NCBI GenBank assembly: GCA_903896585.1
Contig: CAITYI010000062.1
Span: 1-7,710 of the forward strand
Source of the DNA: an uncultured bacterium
GTDB taxonomy: Bacteria; Actinomycetota; Actinomycetes; S36-B12
Direction of reading: 5' to 3'
DNA length: 7,710 bases
Shown here: one piece after another, positions 5,268-7,710 of the stretch
Position numbering within the stretch: position 1 is the stretch's first letter
Layout of the letters: each line of letters starts with the position of its first letter
Notes under the pieces: model-generated
Seen by the model: only the letters and a program-made list of their open reading frames with translations
What the model was told of the DNA's origin: nothing
Database searches by the model: none
Translations under genes and position numbers: made by a program

Positions 5268-6221
5268 ATGAATCCACTTCCTCAGCGCGCAATCGGTCCT
5301 TGGAACGTCTCGGCAATTGGCTTGGGCTGCATGCCACTGTCATTTCCTGAAATGATTCCGCATCGGGAACAAGCCATTGCAACCATTCACCAGGCTTTGG
5401 ATTTAGGTATCACACTGCTAGACACCTCAAATATTTATGCACCAACATGGGATTGCGTTGGCCACAACGAATCGCTGGTGGCAGATGCACTGTCGTTGTA
5501 CACCGGCCCCGCAGATGTATCCGCCGTTTTGGTCACAACAAAAGGTGGAATCACGCGTTCTGAGGGCGAGCAATGGGGAAGAGACTCACGCGAATCCGCC
5601 CTCAAGTCTGCCTGCGAGGCGAGCATGACGGCACTGGGTGTTTCCGTTATTGATTTGTATCAGCACCACCGCCACGACCCATCCATGTCTTACACCGAAC
5701 AAATGCGGGCAGTGGCTGCAATCCGGGATTTTGGGTGGGTGCGTTCGGTGGGTCTGTCAAATGTCACTCTTGATGAACTGGAAGTTGCCCTGGAAGTACT
5801 TGGTGGACCTAGCGATGGTGGGGATGGTGGGGTGGTGTCAGTACAAAATGAATTCTCACCCCGCTATCGAGCCGATCAAAATGTCCTCGATCGGTGTACC
5901 GAGTTGGGGATTGCGTTTTTGCCGTGGTCACCATTGGGCGGCTCGGCTCATGCACCCGAACTGGGTAGCCAGTTTGCCGAGTTCGCAGTCATTGCCGCCG
6001 AGCACAACAAGACACCCCAAGAAATAGCCCTTGCGTGGCTTTTGCACCTTTCGCCCGTGATCGTGCCAATTCCAGGAGCAACAAAGCCGGTGACAGTTGA
6101 TTCCATTGTGCGATCCATCAGTATTGAGCTCAGTGAATCCCAGATGAAACGTCTCAATGCCACCGTGCCGGAGGCGCAGTCGATGTATCCCGATGAACTG
6201 CCCCGTAGTGTTCTCATGTGA
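5268..6221 (+). CDS. Aldo/keto reductase
   Basis: 317-residue cytosolic (alpha/beta)8-barrel oxidoreductase that would reduce carbonyl compounds with NAD(P)H. The tetrad is complete: D52 and Y57 in LLDTSNIY, K92 in TTKGG, and H134 in IDLYQHHRHD (H133 is adjacent). Family blocks follow in order: VRSVGLSN (158-165), VSVQNEFSPRYR, FLPWSPLGG and the cofactor-binding VIVPIPGATKP near the C-terminus. Length is normal. The native substrate cannot be predicted. One oddity is a glycine/aspartate insertion, SDGGDGG (182-188), encoded by a perfect in-frame 9-bp tandem duplication in the loop before the VVSVQNEFS strand. The ATG at 5268 has only a weak GGA upstream, and a -10-like hexamer 6 nt before it suggests a leaderless mRNA. 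The 3' end overlaps ndh as GTGA, so the two are probably cotranslated. Confidence 0.93.
   Translation: MNPLPQRAIGPWNVSAIGLGCMPLSFPEMIPHREQAIATIHQALDLGITLLDTSNIYAPTWDCVGHNESLVADALSLYTGPADVSAVLVTTKGGITRSEGEQWGRDSRESALKSACEASMTALGVSVIDLYQHHRHDPSMSYTEQMRAVAAIRDFGWVRSVGLSNVTLDELEVALEVLGGPSDGGDGGVVSVQNEFSPRYRADQNVLDRCTELGIAFLPWSPLGGSAHAPELGSQFAEFAVIAAEHNKTPQEIALAWLLHLSPVIVPIPGATKPVTVDSIVRSISIELSESQMKRLNATVPEAQSMYPDELPRSVLM
5814..5831 (+). repeat. In-frame 9-bp tandem duplication (GATGGTGGG x2)
   Basis: GATGGTGGG occurs twice back to back (5814-5822, 5823-5831), in register with the reductase codons and encoding DGG-DGG. Together with flanking bases it forms five G-runs between 5817 and 5835 (GG, GGGG, GG, GGGG, GG), which could form a two-tetrad quadruplex. 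A tandem unit of this kind can change copy number by slippage without breaking the frame. Confidence 0.75.
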
Positions 6222-7432
6222 CCGAGAGAGTTTTAATCATTGGTGCGGGCTTTGGCGGCCTGACATGTGCGACCAAACTTGCCAAGAAGGGCAATGTTGA
6301 TGTCACAATTGTTGACCGCCATCCGTATCAACTTTTTGCGCCATTGTTGTACCAGGTTGCCACGGGTGGATTACCCGAAGATGACATTGCCTATCCCGTG
6401 CGAGCGGCAATTCCCGGAGTCGATTTTGTGCGGGGAGATGTTGTCAAGGTCTCACTAGATGCCAAAAACATTCGCCTCGAAGATGGGCGAGTTCTGTATT
6501 TTGATCAACTTGTTTTTGCCGTTGGGAGTGAGGGCACCACATTTGGTGTCCCCGGTGTTGCGGAAAATGCCCTACAAATGAAAAACATCCGGGAAGCTCG
6601 GGCAATAAAGAATCAGCTTCTGCAGACTTATGAAGATGTTGAAATGGGTGCCAAGCCCAAGGAAGCCTTACGTGTGGTTGTTGTGGGTGGTGGGCCAACG
6701 GGTGTCGAGATTACCGGAGCGGTGAGCGAATTACAGCGGAGCATGCTCCGCGAATTTCCCCATATTGCGAACGAAGCATCCGTCACCTTGGTCGAGGCAG
6801 GTCCGCGACTTCTTCTCTCTTTCCATGAGAAATCATCTGCTCACGCAAAAACTGAACTGGAACAACTTGGTGCGGTAGTCAAAATTGATTCCGCTGTTGA
6901 CCGCATGTATCCCACCGACGTTCACCTTAAATCCGGTGAGGTGTTGCCGGCAGGAACAATTATTTGGGCAGCGGGAGTGGCTGCACCCAAACAGTGGTCA
7001 ATACTTGGTGAAACGGATCGAGCGAATCGTTTGAAAGTTTCGGACACCCTCCAAATTGATGACAATGTGTGGGTCCTTGGCGACATGGCACATGTTGTTG
7101 ACCAAGGGGGTAACCCGTTGCCCATGGTGGCATCGGTTGCCATGCAACAGGGCAGATACGTTGCGGCCAGTATTGAAAAGCAACTTCGCGGTGAAAAAAT
7201 CGAGCCATTTAAATACAAAGACAAGGGACAAATGGCAACCATTGGGCGGCGGCGTGCTGTGGTGGAGTTGCCCAACGGTATGCGCCTGCATGGAACAACC
7301 GCATGGCTTTCCTGGCTGGGTCTGCACGTGTTTTACCTTGCCGGTGGCCGTAATCGCGTTTCGGTGATTGCCGACTGGTTTTGGAATTACGTTGCTTGGG
7401 GAATTGGTCCACGTCGAACGGTAATTGACTAG
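6218..7432 (+). CDS. ndh: Type II NADH:quinone oxidoreductase (NDH-2)
   Basis: 404-residue single-subunit flavoprotein that passes electrons from NADH to membrane quinone without pumping protons, acting at the inner face of the cytoplasmic membrane. The N-terminal FAD motif GAGFGG is at 9-14. A second Rossmann motif for NADH, VVVVGGGPTGVE, spans 153-164, with an acidic residue (E193, LVEAG) at the end of the second strand, which favours NADH over NADPH. VLGDMAH (286-292) binds FAD, and AMQQG (308-312) matches the quinone-site AxQQG of the family. MATIGRRRAVVE and the C-terminal WLSWLGLHVFYLAGGRNR and WFWNY stretch give the amphipathic membrane-docking region. It is compact compared with mycobacterial forms but looks complete. 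The GTG start overlaps the aldo/keto reductase stop (GTGA) and lacks a Shine-Dalgarno sequence, implying translational coupling. A different NDH-2-like flavoprotein is the only serious alternative. Confidence 0.93.
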   Translation: MTERVLIIGAGFGGLTCATKLAKKGNVDVTIVDRHPYQLFAPLLYQVATGGLPEDDIAYPVRAAIPGVDFVRGDVVKVSLDAKNIRLEDGRVLYFDQLVFAVGSEGTTFGVPGVAENALQMKNIREARAIKNQLLQTYEDVEMGAKPKEALRVVVVGGGPTGVEITGAVSELQRSMLREFPHIANEASVTLVEAGPRLLLSFHEKSSAHAKTELEQLGAVVKIDSAVDRMYPTDVHLKSGEVLPAGTIIWAAGVAAPKQWSILGETDRANRLKVSDTLQIDDNVWVLGDMAHVVDQGGNPLPMVASVAMQQGRYVAASIEKQLRGEKIEPFKYKDKGQMATIGRRRAVVELPNGMRLHGTTAWLSWLGLHVFYLAGGRNRVSVIADWFWNYVAWGIGPRRTVID

Positions 7433-7434
7433 CT

Positions 7435-7460
7435 ACTCAAGCTTGGGATGCAGTTTGAGT
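7435..7460 (+). terminator. Possible 3' hairpin after ndh
   Basis: ACTCAAGCT (7435-7443) pairs with AGTTTGAGT (7452-7460) around an 8-nt loop, starting 3 nt after the ndh stop. The stem is 9 bp with one G-U wobble on the + strand; the equivalent position on the - strand is a C-A mismatch, so the hairpin favours the ndh transcript. No U-tract follows, so it is not a classical intrinsic terminator. It lies mostly within the 3' end of the convergent - strand gene. Confidence 0.3.
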
Positions 7461-7710
7461 CGCCAAAAATTCGCTATAGGGAACAAAACACTGAGCGGTG
7501 CGCACTCCGTTCTTCCAGCCGGAACTACTCGGCCAGATAGCCCACCACGGGTAGTACTTCTTGAGCAGCGTGTACGGCTTTGCTGCTGCTGAACAAATCT
7601 TTTTGGTTTTACTCTCCACACTGCGCGAACCAGGGAATTTACTGGCGGGTGTTCCCAGGTCACGCTCCACAATCATGATCCAATTTTTCTTCTTGTTCAA
7701 ACAGGGGTAA
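7437..7710 (-). CDS. C-terminal part of a septum-formation-like secreted/membrane protein (5' end outside window)
   Basis: Partial gene entering from the right edge. The frame is open from base 7709 down to the TGA at 7437 and gives 90 residues; possible internal starts (TTG at 7700, ATG at 7676) would make an implausibly short protein. The fragment has cysteines at 3, 39 and 74, a Trp/Tyr-rich middle (YYPWWAIWPSS), and a closing SGWKNGVRTAQCFVPYS. The order Cys, Pro-rich spacer, W--G-R---C near the C-terminus matches the end of the septum-formation (Septum_form/DUF4190-associated) domain found in actinobacterial extracytoplasmic proteins. The cysteines suggest disulfides outside the cytoplasm. 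The signal peptide or membrane anchor would be in the missing part. The name rests on one motif recognised by eye; that it is a real gene rests on this motif and on the gap-free packing against ndh. Confidence 0.6.
   Translation of the reverse strand, partial: YPCLNKKKNWIMIVERDLGTPASKFPGSRSVESKTKKICSAAAKPYTLLKKYYPWWAIWPSSSGWKNGVRTAQCFVPYSEFLATQTASQA

Noticed and set aside
7433..7672. 79-residue - strand frame overlapping the septum-formation-like fragment
   Set aside because: It is a shifted frame of the same DNA, Arg-rich and without recognisable motifs, whereas the frame ending at 7437 carries the W--G-R---C motif.
1..7710. CRISPR arrays, insertion sequences, tRNA or rRNA genes, prophage or defence cassettes
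   Set aside because: No spaced direct repeats, terminal inverted repeats with a transposase, cloverleaf-like segments or defence-type domains were seen; genes are housekeeping-type and tightly packed.

Overview
The window looks like ordinary, densely packed chromosome from an actinobacterium of moderate GC (by eye a little over half G+C). The pointers are a deazaflavin (F420)-type Ddn-family protein, frequent GTG starts, no Shine-Dalgarno sequences, apparently leaderless starts and a septum-formation-like secreted-protein tail. Intergenic gaps are tiny (4 to about 62 nt) and neighbouring genes often share stop/start bases. This suggests a streamlined genome, perhaps of an aquatic actinobacterium; that lineage is an inference. 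No mobile element, CRISPR array, tRNA, rRNA or phage gene is visible, and no stretch over 300 bases lacks a gene.

Left block (1-1426, + strand): the 3' part of a phytanoyl-CoA-dioxygenase-like Fe(II)/2-oxoglutarate oxygenase, a pterin-4a-carbinolamine dehydratase-like protein joined to it by a 4-nt ATGA overlap, and a Ddn-type F420-dependent reductase. Together they look like a small redox unit whose substrate the sequence does not reveal.

Middle block (1423-3380, - strand): an FkbM-type methyltransferase followed by rmlA, glucose-1-phosphate thymidylyltransferase. Both fit surface-polysaccharide or glycan metabolism. The rest of the dTDP-rhamnose pathway is not in the window. rmlA converges on the reductase gene, and their two stop codons share one CTAG.

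Right block (3443-7432, + strand): a Uup-like ABC-F ATPase, divergent from the methyltransferase, then an aldo/keto reductase coupled by a GTGA overlap to a type II NADH dehydrogenase. At the far right the C-terminal part of a probable septum-formation-domain protein enters on the - strand, converging on ndh with a 4-nt gap.

I see no clear new biological system. The most notable signal is how starts are organised. Four starts (974 +, 2286 -, 3380 -, 5268 +) each have a TANNNT hexamer exactly 6 nt upstream of the RTG codon, the arrangement expected of leaderless mRNAs, and a fifth (3443 +) has a weaker version. The other two complete genes start inside 4-nt stop/start overlaps.
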